From Paramacrobiotus metropolitanus (Eukaryota > Tardigrada > Eutardigrada > Parachela > Macrobiotidae), in the NCBI RefSeq assembly GCF_019649055.1, contig NW_026570280.1, positions 866,368 through 930,367 of the forward strand: DNA of 64,000 nucleotides, in the 5' to 3' direction. Shown here in pieces: positions 48,384 to 58,429 of this stretch (its first letter is position 1; every line of letters begins with the position of its first letter). The notes below the pieces were generated by a model, which worked only from the letters and a program-made list of their open reading frames with translations, did not search any database and had not been told where the DNA came from. A program made the position numbers and the translations under genes.

Positions 48384-49471
48384 TTAGCAGTTGTTCAACG
48401 ATGCGGACGCGCTTTCAGCGTAGTGGCTCCGCACGGTATATGGCATGCTCTGGTGGTAGGCCGCCCTTCTGTGATGATGGTACGCATATTCGGTAATGAG
48501 ATCTATGAAAATACGTGCTAGTTCTTAACTGCATGGTAAAAAAACGCAGGAAAAATTTACAATTAGTATTACTCACCACGCAGGTTGAGGACTCCGGTAA
48601 GCCGCATCTCCGTAGGACCGTTCAAAATCCTGGCTGTTAATCGTTGAAGGTTTAATAGCTGGGACTCCATCTGATGGTGATGGGTCCCGACCACTGCCGT
48701 TGAGTAGTAGGGTTGTGGTTGCTGAGAGAAGTACGTCGTCGTGTTCTCTGGCGGTGGCGACTCGGGTGAGTCAAACAGGGCCGGGGATACGTTGGGGGTG
48801 GACAGGGTAAAGCTAAAAGGCGCTGGCGACTCAGAGGCGGATAGCACCGGCGATAGGTTCGGCGAGGGCGGCGTCGTACCCGGAGGCGACGGGCTGGAGA
48901 TGGGGGAGTACGAATCCATCACCTCGGCCACCCGAGCCGCAGTCCGCGGAGACCGTTGCACAACCAATTCGTTCGCTGGTACGGACCGGGCCCAAAAAGG
49001 CGCTTCCCAATACGGCGGTGGGGATATGGGTCCAAAGATCGCGGGCTCATTGCGGACAAGGGGAAACAGCGGCACCAAGGTGCTGGCCCGTGGTGACTGC
49101 GGAGAGCGGCGGGTCGACAGGAAGTTTGACGCCACGGAGATGGCTCCGTTAGGACTCGCCGTGCGGGTGACTGGTGTCGGACGAACCAGGGACTGAAACA
49201 TTTGGACGAACTGAGGAGTCACGTGCAGGTTGGGGGGAATATACAGTGGAGGGTAATTGTTGTGCACTGGGAATGACGGCACCTGATATACCAGCCTCGC
49301 GGTAGGGGAAGGTGGAAGGAGCTCCCTCTGTGGTACGCAGTACGGTGATGGGGGGCGGTGTCGCGTCGTATGGCGAGCGTATGGACGGCGAAAAGGCGGT
49401 GTGTTGTGGTTGTCCATAGCAAGGACAGCTGCCACACCGCAAAACGCTAGCAATACTATTGTAGACATCAT
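48384..49471 (-). CDS. Secreted Pro/Ser-rich protein, element B
   Basis: Exons 49471-48577 and 48502-48384 join in phase 1 and give 337 aa. The N-terminus (MMSTIVLLAFCGVAAVLA) is a clear signal peptide. The mature part is about a quarter Pro plus Ser/Thr, with runs such as SPSPPGTTPPSPNLSP, few Cys and no membrane helix. It resembles mucin-like or eggshell/cuticle-type disordered proteins. The gene starts 70 bases from a TATA box and the palindrome cluster, sharing it with the divergent gene at 49747. A secreted protein is unusual in such elements; its role is unknown. Confidence 0.7.
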
Positions 49472-49537
49472 TTAATGAGAAAATTTTACTGCTTTAGAGA
49501 AAACAAATGAACTGGAATTTGCATCCACGGTTGGATC

Positions 49538-49546
49538 CTTATATAT
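49538..49546 (-). promoter_or_regulatory. TATA box, Pro-rich gene
   Basis: GATATATAAGG on the minus strand, about 70 bases before the ATG at 49471. Confidence 0.55.
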
Positions 49547-49562
49547 CAACAGGATTTGTCCA

Positions 49563-49660
49563 GAGGTAATCGGTTTCGATTACCTCGCACTAGAGGTAAT
49601 CGTTTTTGATTACCTGGTGCATAGCAACATTGTATACAGGTAAACAAAAACGATTACCTC
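49563..49660. promoter_or_regulatory. Palindrome cluster 1 (three copies)
   Basis: 49563-49586 is GAGGTAATCG-GTTT-CGATTACCTC, a perfect 10-base palindrome arm. 49595-49614 is GGTAATC with a 6-base centre and GATTACC. 49638-49660 is a degenerate copy. They lie between two divergent genes and upstream of both TATA boxes. Confidence 0.85.
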
Positions 49661-49686
49661 TGATGGAAAGCAAAAATCGGGGATCC

Positions 49687-49695
49687 TATAAAAGG
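49687..49695 (+). promoter_or_regulatory. TATA box, 5-exon gene
   Basis: TATAAAAGG, 60 bases before the ATG at 49747 and about 27 bases after the last palindrome. Confidence 0.65.
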
Positions 49696-49746
49696 TCATC
49701 GCACTCGTATCATTTTCGTGATCTTTTGCTTCGAAAATATGTAACA

Positions 49747-51520
49747 ATGGATGATCTTTTAGAAGAGCTTTTCACATCCCTTGACAACACAGTAAACAAC
49801 CCACAACCATTCACCGATTGGTTAGAGGAATTACGCCGCCAGGTTGGCGAAGAATGTACTGCTTCTACAGCAGATGTTGTACCGTCCGCCCGTTTAACTC
49901 CAGATGCTGGAGATCCTGACACCGACTATCGTTGGCTGGACGAATGGTGCCAGGAAGTGAATGAAGCAAACCGTCAGGAACTTGGTAAGGGTTTTATGGA
50001 GCAATAAGCTAACAAAGAATTATCTCAATTTTATTTTAATTTTAATAAAACTCTGCAGAACGTACAGCTTCTACAGCAGTTGTTGTACCGTCCGCCACTT
50101 TAAATGGGGATGCTGAAGAACCTGACACCGACTATCGTTGGCTGGACGAATGGTGTAAGGAAGTCAATGGGGCAAACCTTCAGGAATTAGGTAAGGGCTT
50201 GTCGGAGCAATAAAATAATAAATAATTATCTTCAGGAATTATTATTTTAATTTTAACAAATTTTTTTTTAATTCCTCAGTTGATTTCTCTACTACCAATT
50301 GCGACATTTTGGGAACGTACATCGCCACGAACGATGCGTTTTTGGCGGCGGCAGGCAGCAACAACAACGATGCCGAGTTTTTTCAGCAGGACATCAGCGT
50401 TTCCGAATCCATGCATGAACGTAAGATTTGTTATCGTTAATGCTAGAATTAGAAATGGTTAAATCTGTACAAAATAATTAACATTTCTGAAATAAAAACA
50501 AAATAAAACAAAATTAAGAAAAAAATTTAATTACAAAAAAATTACTAATTAAAAGTAAACTACGATTTAAAAAAAAAAATTATAAATGGTTAAATATTCA
50601 ACGAAAATATTTTAAAAAAATATTTAGAAAATATTGAAATAAAGAAAAGAAAAGAAAATTTAAGATAATTAATTTAATTTAAAAAAATGCAAAAGAAAGA
50701 TATTACATGCTAAAATGGTGCAATATGAATATTTTTGTAATTTTATAGTGGAACCCATGGTTCTGGATGAACCGGTCGCTGGGAGCAGTGCGCACGAAGT
50801 CTGGCCTACGAGTAAGAATAATGATATAAAAACTATCGATTTCTCAATATTTATGGGGATGTTTTTTCAGGCAGTGAAGCAGTGTGCTACAACTTTAGCA
50901 CACCGCCGACCATCACTATCGTCGACCAAGGGACTGCCCCAGGGAACTGGGTAGCCGAAGCGGTCGCCATGGCTTTCTTACACCCACCAACACCTGTGTG
51001 GAAGCGCACTAATCAGAAAATTGCCACCCACATTCTAATACCTCCCACGCTGCGCAATGTGCCTTGGGATGTGAGGGCGAAGAACCTTTTGATGTTTTTT
51101 GGAGGGGACATGGATCCGGCCGGTTGGTTTAGCCATGCGATGCTGATTTTCCTCACAAAGCGTAGCATCCTGGAAATCAGCCGCGGAGAATTGCAGATAC
51201 TGCTGAAGTACCTCTTCAACGGAGGTTGGCATAAGGATGCGTTAAACTCGGTTAAAAGCTCTAACAGCAAAGAGGTCCCGTCACACCCGTATCGGCGCTT
51301 CAGCCGCACCTTGCTGGCCTGGTACAGGGACTTTGCGGCTGGTATGCAGTGTGAGAAGAAGTCGCGAACGGCGCACCTGACGTTGACCCGAATTAGTCAC
51401 TTTAATTCTTACGAAGGTTGTGTTAATATAAACTTGGCTGCTGTTGAATCATTACTAAAGCAGCGGGAAAAACTCGCTGTTCTAGTGCCAGAAAATATAG
51501 AAGTTCCTGAGATGATTTAG
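49747..51520 (+). CDS. Five-exon acidic protein with a duplicated exon, element B
   Basis: Exons 49747-49984, 50059-50190, 50280-50420, 50749-50811 and 50871-51520, all introns in phase 1, giving exactly 407 aa. The N-terminus is acidic (MDDLLEELFTSLDN). The end of exon 1 and exon 2 are duplicates: both carry TASTA, VVPSA and DTDYRWLDEWC followed by EVN..AN..ELG. Exon 3 is acidic and Asn-rich. The C-terminal 215 aa, in exon 5, form a globular-looking domain (Trp-rich, MFFGGDMDPAGWF) that I do not recognise. Short acidic repeats with aromatic residues in front of a globular domain recall transcription activators, which is inference only. Confidence 0.75.
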
Positions 51521-51643
51521 AATTTCTAACGACGATGTTTTCATCGATTTTAATAAAATCTGGAAACAAAAATCTGCTAGAGTCGGTAAATTATTCTCGC
51601 ATAACCTGCATTCGTCCGAGCTCACAGTATTATTCGCATTAGA

Positions 51644-51773
51644 GGTAATCAAATTGGATTACCAAGATAATCGCTTTTGATTACCTGTGTTAGAACTACG
51701 CAATCTAGTGGCACAAAAGGTAATCGGTTTGGATTACCTCCACTCGTACAAGATGTAATCGTATCAGATTACC
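51644..51773. promoter_or_regulatory. Palindrome cluster 2 (four copies), polB promoter
   Basis: Copies at 51644-51663, 51665-51686, 51719-51738 and 51754-51773, each GGTAATC or a one-base variant, a 6-base centre, then GATTACC. Between the last two lies TCCACTCGTACAA, the reverse complement of the spacer in cluster 3. Confidence 0.85.
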
Positions 51774-51792
51774 CATATTACACACGTCGAAG

Positions 51793-51799
51793 TATAAAG
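51793..51799 (+). promoter_or_regulatory. TATA box, element B polB
   Basis: TATAAAG, 20 bases after the last palindrome and 68 bases before the polB ATG. Confidence 0.6.
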
Positions 51800-51866
51800 C
51801 TCTCGCGCCGTTTGGAAGGCGTAGTTTTTTCAGTTTTCTATCGGTTTTATCAAAATTTTTGACATT

Positions 51867-54800
51867 ATGGATGGTGTAGAAAGCGAGGCTCCATATGCTG
51901 TGGAGGACTTTATTCACGTTGAACGCACCGGTGAGAAATTTTCTAAGAAATACAGATTGCATTTCAAGTGTTTTTCGGTGAAAGTGTCCGAGCTGGAGAG
52001 GTTGCCCTTTTCTGATGTGCCTCTAGTTATAACACAGATTTTAGAGAATATACTAGACACTCTGTTGGAGGGTGTCGGACCGAGCGAAATGGTCAGGATG
52101 CGAATGGATTCGAAGTGTTTGAATCGACCGATTTGGACACCGCCCATTCAACGTTCGCAGCTGACTGTCGCCAGGTGGATGGCGGAGGTCGCACGTGTAT
52201 TAAACTCCTACGAAGAGTTTGTTATTGACGAATCCTTTGAAATCTCTCTCCAGTATACAGATATCCCTAAAGGAACGTGTAATCGTGAAGTTCCCGCCTT
52301 ACTACGGAGACGTTTGCAAAAAATGAGATCGGTTGTGGTGATCAAGAATTCTGATCAGATTTGCCTTGCGCGCGCTTTGGTTATTGGAAAGGCTCATGCG
52401 GATAAAAACTTGAATCTGTATCGGAAGTTGCTGCGAGGAAAGAAACTGCAAACAAAAGAAGCTCAATGTCTTGTTCACCGAGCGGGGTTTATTGAACAAG
52501 AATTTAATCTTCGGCATCTGCATAAATTCCAAGAAATCTTACATCAGTATCAGATTATTGTCGTCAGTGTGGACCATGCGAATTTGATTGTCTTCAAAGG
52601 ACCCGCACAAAAGAAAAGAATTATTCTGCTGCATCACGACCGGCATTTTGACCTGCTGAACTCACTACCAGCATTTTTTCAGAAAAGATACTGGTGCTAC
52701 TCCTGCGACAAAGGATATTCTAATCGAGAAAATCATCGTTGTTCTTTCATTTGCAAGGCTTGCCTTCGACCATCATGTCCATCGGAATCAAGCACACTGA
52801 TTCACTGCAACGACTGCAACCGAGACTTTTTTGGACAGGACTGCTACACACAGCATAAGAAAGCAGCTACAAGGGAGAAACCCAATCAGAAAAGCCTTTG
52901 CAGCACGGTGTATGTTTGCAAGAAGTGCCTGCGGATAGTCTCGCTGAAACGCAGAAAACCCGGAAACACTCACCAGTGTGGCGAAATATTTTGCAAAACC
53001 TGCCAGATTCACGCTCTGCCGCAGTCACACCAGTGCTACATGCAACCACACAAGGTTAATGCTGATGAACTGGAAATGAATGAGAATGCAGATTTTCTGT
53101 ACTTTGATTTCGAAACTTATGTTCAGGAGGACGGAACTCTGATACCAAATCTAGCGGTACGTCATCAATATTGCTGTTTTTTTTCTTTAAAAAAATTTCA
53201 AATAATTCCTCTTTGTTATTTGATTCTAGGTGGTACAGGATGACAACGGTAGCGAGTGGGTCTTCCCTGAAGAAGATGCTCCTCTCAGTGGTGATGTCAC
53301 AAACGAGTTGTGCACCTTTTTGTTTAGTGAAAGACACCGGGACCATTTCATTATAGCGCATAATTTTAAGGTAGGAAAATTTTCATTGTATTTTTTTATT
53401 GTATTTATTGTATTTTTTATTGTATTTTTTTATTGTATTTTTTTATTGTTTTTTTTCTAAATAACTTTTTTTTTTTGTAGTCTTTTGATGGATACTTTAT
53501 TCTCAATTGGCTGCTGAAAAATGGTGTCGTTCCGAAAGTTATTCTAAACGGTGGGAAAATACTACAGCTTGACGTGCCTCAGCTCAACATCAGGTTCCGA
53601 GACAGCATCAATTATAATCCTCAAAGCTTAGCAAAGTGGCCAGCAACGTTTGGCTTACCAGAAATTAGCAAAGGAACGTTCCCGCACCGGTTTAACCGAA
53701 AAGAAAACTGGGACCAAGTGGTTCCCTTCCCGACAATGGAAGAGTACGGGTACCAAGGTATGAATAGCAAGGCAAAGGAGTCCTTCCAACGATGGTACGA
53801 AAAAGAAAAACAGGAAAAGAATAACTTATTCGATTTTCGCAAGGAATTTGTTGAATACTGCAAAATGGACGTTACGGTTCTCCGCTTATGCTGCCAACAA
53901 TTTCGAAAGCTTTTTCAAGAGATAAGTCAAGGTCTGTGCCCGTTTGTGTCTTCCCTAACTATTGCCGGTCTGTGCAATCGATACTGGCGATCTTTCATGT
54001 TGAAACCTGAACAAATTGGATTACTGCCACATGGACTGAACGCTCGCAATCGCCACCAATCAGTTAAGGCAAAGAAATGGTTATCGTGGGTCGAAGAAGA
54101 TACGAACCGTTCTGTGCAGTCCGTAATCAACAGTTCCGAGTACAGGGTGGGACCCTACTATGTTGATGGTTACAGTCAAGATATCAACATGGTGTACGAA
54201 TTCTACGGCTGTCGGTTTCACGGTTGTCCAAAGTGTGTGGCGCCGACAACGATGCACCCGTTCCGGAACCTCCCAATGTCCGATATTTACAAAGAAACTA
54301 TGGACCGTGAAGATTACATACGAAGCCAAGGATATAGTGTCACCTGTATCTGGGAGCACGACTTTGACGAGGAGCTAAAGTCTAATCCTGAAATGAGAGC
54401 ATTTGTTTCGCGATTGCACTTTGGCGAGCGTTTGGACCCGCGCGATGCTTTTTACGGAGGAAGAACTAACGCTGTTAAGCTCTTTCATCAAGTAGCTGCA
54501 GACGAACAGATTTGCTACTTCGACGTCAATAGCGAGTATCCATTCGTCAACAAGAACAGGCGCTATCCAGTTGGACATCCCACCGTAATTACAAAGAATT
54601 TCCAGGATATACGTTCTTATTTCGGTGTTGTTTCGTGTGAAGTTTTACCACCTGGAGATCTTCAATATCCTGTTCTACCCTATCGTTCTGGTGGTAAGCT
54701 GACCTTTCCTTTGTGCCGCACGTGTATGGAAAAACATACGAACAACAAGTGTCAGCATGCTGACTGTGAACGTACTATTACCGGCACCTGGTGCACGCCA

Positions 54801-55982
54801 GAAATTCAAAAAGCTTTGGACAATGGCTACAGTATCGTGAGGATTTTTGAAGTTTGGCACTTTGACAAGCACGAAGATCGGCTGTTTGAAAACTACATTA
54901 ATCAGTTCCTCAAACTAAAGACTGAAGCCAGCGGTTGGCCAGCAGAAGTTCGAACCGAGACAGAAAAGCGGAAATACATCCAGGACTTCAAGGACCATGA
55001 AAACATCGACTTGGAGTACGACAAAATTAATCCGAATCCTGGTCTGAGAGCGTTAGCCAAGTTATGTTTGAACAGGTAACTACTGCATAGACGTGATTAT
55101 TTTCGTTTGTTAAAATTACGACAATTGGTTGTAATTTTATAATCAATAATTTAATTATTTTTTCATCTTAGTTTTTGGGGCCGTCTTGGAATGCAGGACA
55201 ATAAATTAAACACAATGTATATCAGCGAACCGGAGAAGTTTTACGACATGCTGCTGTCGGGGAAACACCACGTTCACTCCTGGGATCTTTTTACTGACGA
55301 TATTGTGCAAATAACCTACACTACTGAAAATGGTTTTGTTGATCGAAATCCCCATACGAATGTCATTTTAGCGGCGTAAGTAAATATTATTTTTTATTTT
55401 TATTTTTAAAACGATTTTCCTGTTGCAGATTTACAACGTGCTGGGCTCGATTGCATCTGCTCAAGTTTATGGAAATGGTAGAAGGCCGCCTACTGTACTT
55501 TGATACAGGTTTGCAAAGTCGATGCTTGTTTCTCAAGAAATTTTAATCCATTATTTATCCGCTGGATTTTATTAGATTCCATATTCTTCGTGACTCGGGC
55601 TGGTCTTGCGGATCCTCCAACGGGAATTTTTCTTGGCGACCTCACCAACGAATTAAAGCCTGGACAACACATTGTACAGTTTGTCAGCTTGGGAGCCAAG
55701 ACCTATGCCTATGTCACCAACGATGGTGAGAGTGTGGTAAAAGTCAAAGGATTTACTATTAACGGTCGAACCAGCGAGCAAATTAATTTTAAAGTGATGT
55801 TAGATATGCTGGCGAACCGTAGCATTGTCGATGTAAATTATCCTGATATTTTGCAACGTGACAAATCTAAAATGACGATTCGTAATACGAATATGGTCAA
55901 ACGATTTCAGGTGACCTATGACAAAAGACGAATACTAGATGATCAGTATAATACGGTTCCGTACGGATACCAGCTTGCTTAG
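51867..55982 (+). CDS. polB: DNA polymerase B, element B (6 exons, intact)
   Basis: Exons 51867-53156, 53230-53370, 53481-55075, 55172-55375, 55429-55508 and 55576-55982 sum to 1,238 codons without a break. The middle of exon 1 has a Cys/His cluster (CYSCDKGYSNRENHRC and following). Exonuclease motif I is YFDFETY near the exon 1 end and motif III is YCKMDV in exon 3. Palm motif A is DVNSEYPFVNK and motif B lies across intron 3. Motif C is cut by intron 5 after its first Asp-Thr, as in element A. Introns 2 and 5 match A introns 1 and 5 in place and phase; the other three do not. The stop codon overlaps that of the convergent TBP-fusion gene. Confidence 0.93.
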
Positions 55983-56944
55983 AGCAATGATTTATTAAAT
56001 TCATCGATCATTTCCTGAATCTCGCGTACCGCTTCTGACAAATGAGCAGACTGTTTCAAACCCAAAAAGTTACATTTACCCGATGGAAAAAGCACTGCAC
56101 GTCCAACATTAAGTTTAATGGCCAAACCACTGAACAATTCAGGTGTATACTCCAAACGAAAGTACGTACTAAACTTTTCAATATGCAAACGGTTAGGAAA
56201 TGCATGATTGCCCACAATATTCACCACACGGTAGTTGGTAACCGTACAGGTAAAACCCACACTAGCCAGAATTTTGGCGAAACGCTGAACCAGCTCCCGG
56301 GCGTCTGGTTCAGACCGCGCACCATTAACGGTAATCTTACCGTTTTGGTACAGCTGGCAATGCGCTTTGTAGGGCGACAGGATTCGCAGGAGCAGGCCCG
56401 AAAACTTTTGTGGAATGTACTGTGCCATAGGAAGGTGTTCTTCAATTCTTTTCAGGTCCAGGATAGTGTTTAAATCCGCAATGGCAACAACATTGGTGAT
56501 TTTGGGCATCGCAGTGGTACCACAAGGCGAACCGCACAGCTTTGCGTAGAGTTGAGACGGGGAGCGACGTGAGCCTATGGTATGGGGGCAGCCCAGAGAT
56601 TCCAGGTTTCTCACTTCCGGTAAGTACTGTTCCAGCAGCCGACACTTTTCAAGACCTTTGGCAAAGAAACGCACTTGGCTGGGTCGCCCTACTCTTCGGA
56701 AAATGTCCTCCAAAGCGCAGGTCACCTGATTGTGTCGATAATCCCCTTCCGTATTCCACAGTAAACCGTGTGAGTGGCGTGCTTGTCTTTTCAACTCGGG
56801 GATGTGTTGATTGGCGAAACGAGGTAGCGTAAACGTGTACAGATTCTGTTCAGCTTTATCGGGACAGTAAAACGCCAATTGTTTGATGTACTTGGTTCCA
56901 TTGATAACGAACCAGTCCGTGTCCAGTATACAAGGCGTAGCCAT
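55979..56944 (-). CDS. TBP-like fusion protein, element B (intact)
   Basis: 321 aa from the ATG at 56944. Residues 1-145 form a domain with LDTDWF, IKQLAF, YTFTLP, RHSHGLLW, FFAKGLEK and LESLGCP. I recall this block order from invertebrate mobile-element proteins and suspect an RNase H-like nuclease fold with the early Asp as a metal ligand (inference). Residues 146-321 are a TATA-binding-protein saddle: two repeats of about 85 aa with ITNVVAIADLN, KFSGLLLR, GKITVNGARS, then VNIVGNH, PELFSGLAIKL and FPSGKCNFLG. Of the four DNA-wedging Phe positions, three are Phe and one is Tyr (CQLYQNGK). It is transcribed away from palindrome cluster 3. Expected to act in the nucleus on TATA promoters. Confidence 0.85.
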   Translation of the reverse strand: MATPCILDTDWFVINGTKYIKQLAFYCPDKAEQNLYTFTLPRFANQHIPELKRQARHSHGLLWNTEGDYRHNQVTCALEDIFRRVGRPSQVRFFAKGLEKCRLLEQYLPEVRNLESLGCPHTIGSRRSPSQLYAKLCGSPCGTTAMPKITNVVAIADLNTILDLKRIEEHLPMAQYIPQKFSGLLLRILSPYKAHCQLYQNGKITVNGARSEPDARELVQRFAKILASVGFTCTVTNYRVVNIVGNHAFPNRLHIEKFSTYFRLEYTPELFSGLAIKLNVGRAVLFPSGKCNFLGLKQSAHLSEAVREIQEMIDEFNKSLL

Positions 56945-57083
56945 TTCATCCACGGTGAAAACAACAATGTCATGAAATATACTGCTCAAAACAAACTTGG
57001 TGCGAAATGATTTGGTTCGTTTTCCGATCGGTAACTGCTCACTGGAGAGGTAATTAGAACGGATGACCTTTTGTACTAGTTGA

Positions 57084-57317
57084 GGTAATCCAAAACGATT
57101 ACCCAGGTAATCCAAAACGATTACCTTTTGTACGAGTGGAGGTAATCCAAAACGATTACCTTTTGTACGAGTGGAGATAATCCAAAACGATTACCTTTTG
57201 TACGGGTGGAGATAATCCAAAACGATTACCTAGGTAATCCAACACGATTACCTTCTGTACGAGTGGAGGTAAGTGAAAACAATTACCTTCGTACCAAGGT
57301 AATCAAAAACGATTACC
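57084..57317. promoter_or_regulatory. Palindrome cluster 3 (eight copies), divergent TBP/PC4 promoter
   Basis: Copies start at 57084, 57106, 57141, 57176, 57211, 57233, 57268 and 57298, each 20 bases. The commonest form is GGTAATCCAAAACGATTACC. Five gaps are short (2-10) or 15 bases; the 15-base gap reads TTTTGTACGAGTGGA or a close variant, which makes 35-base units. Centre and arms vary slightly from copy to copy while palindromy is kept. The cluster sits between the starts of the TBP fusion (minus) and the PC4-like gene (plus). TAATCC is also the core bound by K50 homeodomains (Otx/Bicoid type). Confidence 0.9.
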
Positions 57318-57335
57318 TTGAGCCAGAAGCATTCC

Positions 57336-57344
57336 TATATAAAG
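57336..57344 (+). promoter_or_regulatory. TATA box, PC4-like gene
   Basis: TATATAAAG, 19 bases after the last palindrome and about 70 before the ATG at 57413. Confidence 0.65.
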
Positions 57345-57412
57345 TGAGTGCAAGTGGTTGAATCTTCATCAGGTTGTCTTGTTTACCTCTTTTGAAAAGT
57401 TTATCTTTTACC

Positions 57413-58375
57413 ATGGAATTTCTCGATCTATTAACGTCTAAGCGTCCGCAAACCGCTGTACCCAAGTCCAAGCGGAAAGGTCTAGAGTCGGAAGAAGGAG
57501 GAAAGCCGGATGCTAAGAAGGTCAAACCAAACATTTTGCCGGCTACCATATCCACGCATCCGCGGTTTGCTTTCACGCAGCTGGGGAAGCCAGTGTACCG
57601 CTTGGGCAACGACAAGTTCGTCTACGTGGGCCCTAACAGCGACGGGAAAATTGGTACGATTCGTGTGGTTTTTGGTGAATGGAAGGAACAGCCGGACAAT
57701 TCTTGGAAAGCCAGCTACGGGAAGAATGTCGCGCTGTCCAAGACCGGCTTTCTCCGCTTGGCCGCACTGATGCTGACCGAGAAAGCCGACATGGATGAAG
57801 CAGCCCGGGCCAGTGCAGCCGAAACCGGGCGCCTGACACCGCTGTATCTGTTGGACAGTAACATGTACTTTGGCTGGAGCCGCTTCAATGGCACCAACGT
57901 GGCCACGATTCGGCGCTTTGAAGTAAAGGGTGGCGATATGATCCCTACTCGCTACGGTATCTCTTTCGGTGAACGATGCTATGACGGTCTGAAAAGTTTA
58001 ATGAAGGACCTGCAACTGTTCAAGGACATTGCCAAAATTCAAAAAGAACAGGGAACCCAGGACCCGATCAAGGAAGGACTGACGTTCCCAACGCTGTGTG
58101 AAAATATTGCTGATGCTTTGGCGCCACTGGTCAAGCAGCTAGACGACGGGACCTTTCAACGGTGCCATGAAGACAACTACGTACCGTCCGATGCGGAATG
58201 GAACGGGGCCGTGGAGCGCTTTTTGGAATTACGTATGGTCCATGGGATTTTGTTTGGACTGGATAAGTTAAGTGTTGAACAAGCTCTTGACCTCGATGTG
58301 GCTGGTTTTTTGGCTAAACATGGCGATCAAATTCGTTCCAATGTTGGAGATATTATTTCGGCTGATTACTGTTGA
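57413..58375 (+). CDS. PC4-like nuclear protein, element B
   Basis: A 320-aa, single-exon protein. The ATG at 57413 has an ideal context (ACCATGG); upstream in-frame codons lack support. Residues 18-45 are basic with nuclear-signal-like KSKRKG and AKKVKP. Residues about 60-125 (RLGNDKFVYVG, then IGTIRVVFGEW, a Trp/Lys loop, KNVALSKTGFLRLAAL) follow the strand-strand-strand-helix pattern of the PC4/Sub1 coactivator domain, which binds single-stranded DNA and works with TFIID and RNA polymerase II. The C-terminal 190 aa are helical and unrecognised. It shares a promoter with the TBP-like gene, consistent with a joint transcription role. The PC4 call is by pattern only. Confidence 0.6.
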   Translation: MEFLDLLTSKRPQTAVPKSKRKGLESEEGGKPDAKKVKPNILPATISTHPRFAFTQLGKPVYRLGNDKFVYVGPNSDGKIGTIRVVFGEWKEQPDNSWKASYGKNVALSKTGFLRLAALMLTEKADMDEAARASAAETGRLTPLYLLDSNMYFGWSRFNGTNVATIRRFEVKGGDMIPTRYGISFGERCYDGLKSLMKDLQLFKDIAKIQKEQGTQDPIKEGLTFPTLCENIADALAPLVKQLDDGTFQRCHEDNYVPSDAEWNGAVERFLELRMVHGILFGLDKLSVEQALDLDVAGFLAKHGDQIRSNVGDIISADYC

Positions 58376-58429
58376 ATTGCTGTTTTTTCATCTACTCGTA
58401 CGAATAACGGAAACGGATCAGTAATTTTT

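Noticed and set aside
56945-57115. N-terminal extension of the TBP fusion upstream of 56944
   Set aside because: The extension reads through the promoter palindromes, and the element A homologue starts at the equivalent of the ATG at 56944.
57084-57317. Regularly spaced repeats resembling a CRISPR array
   Set aside because: Repeats are palindromic, spacers are themselves repeated or only 2-15 bases long, and the context is an animal mobile element.
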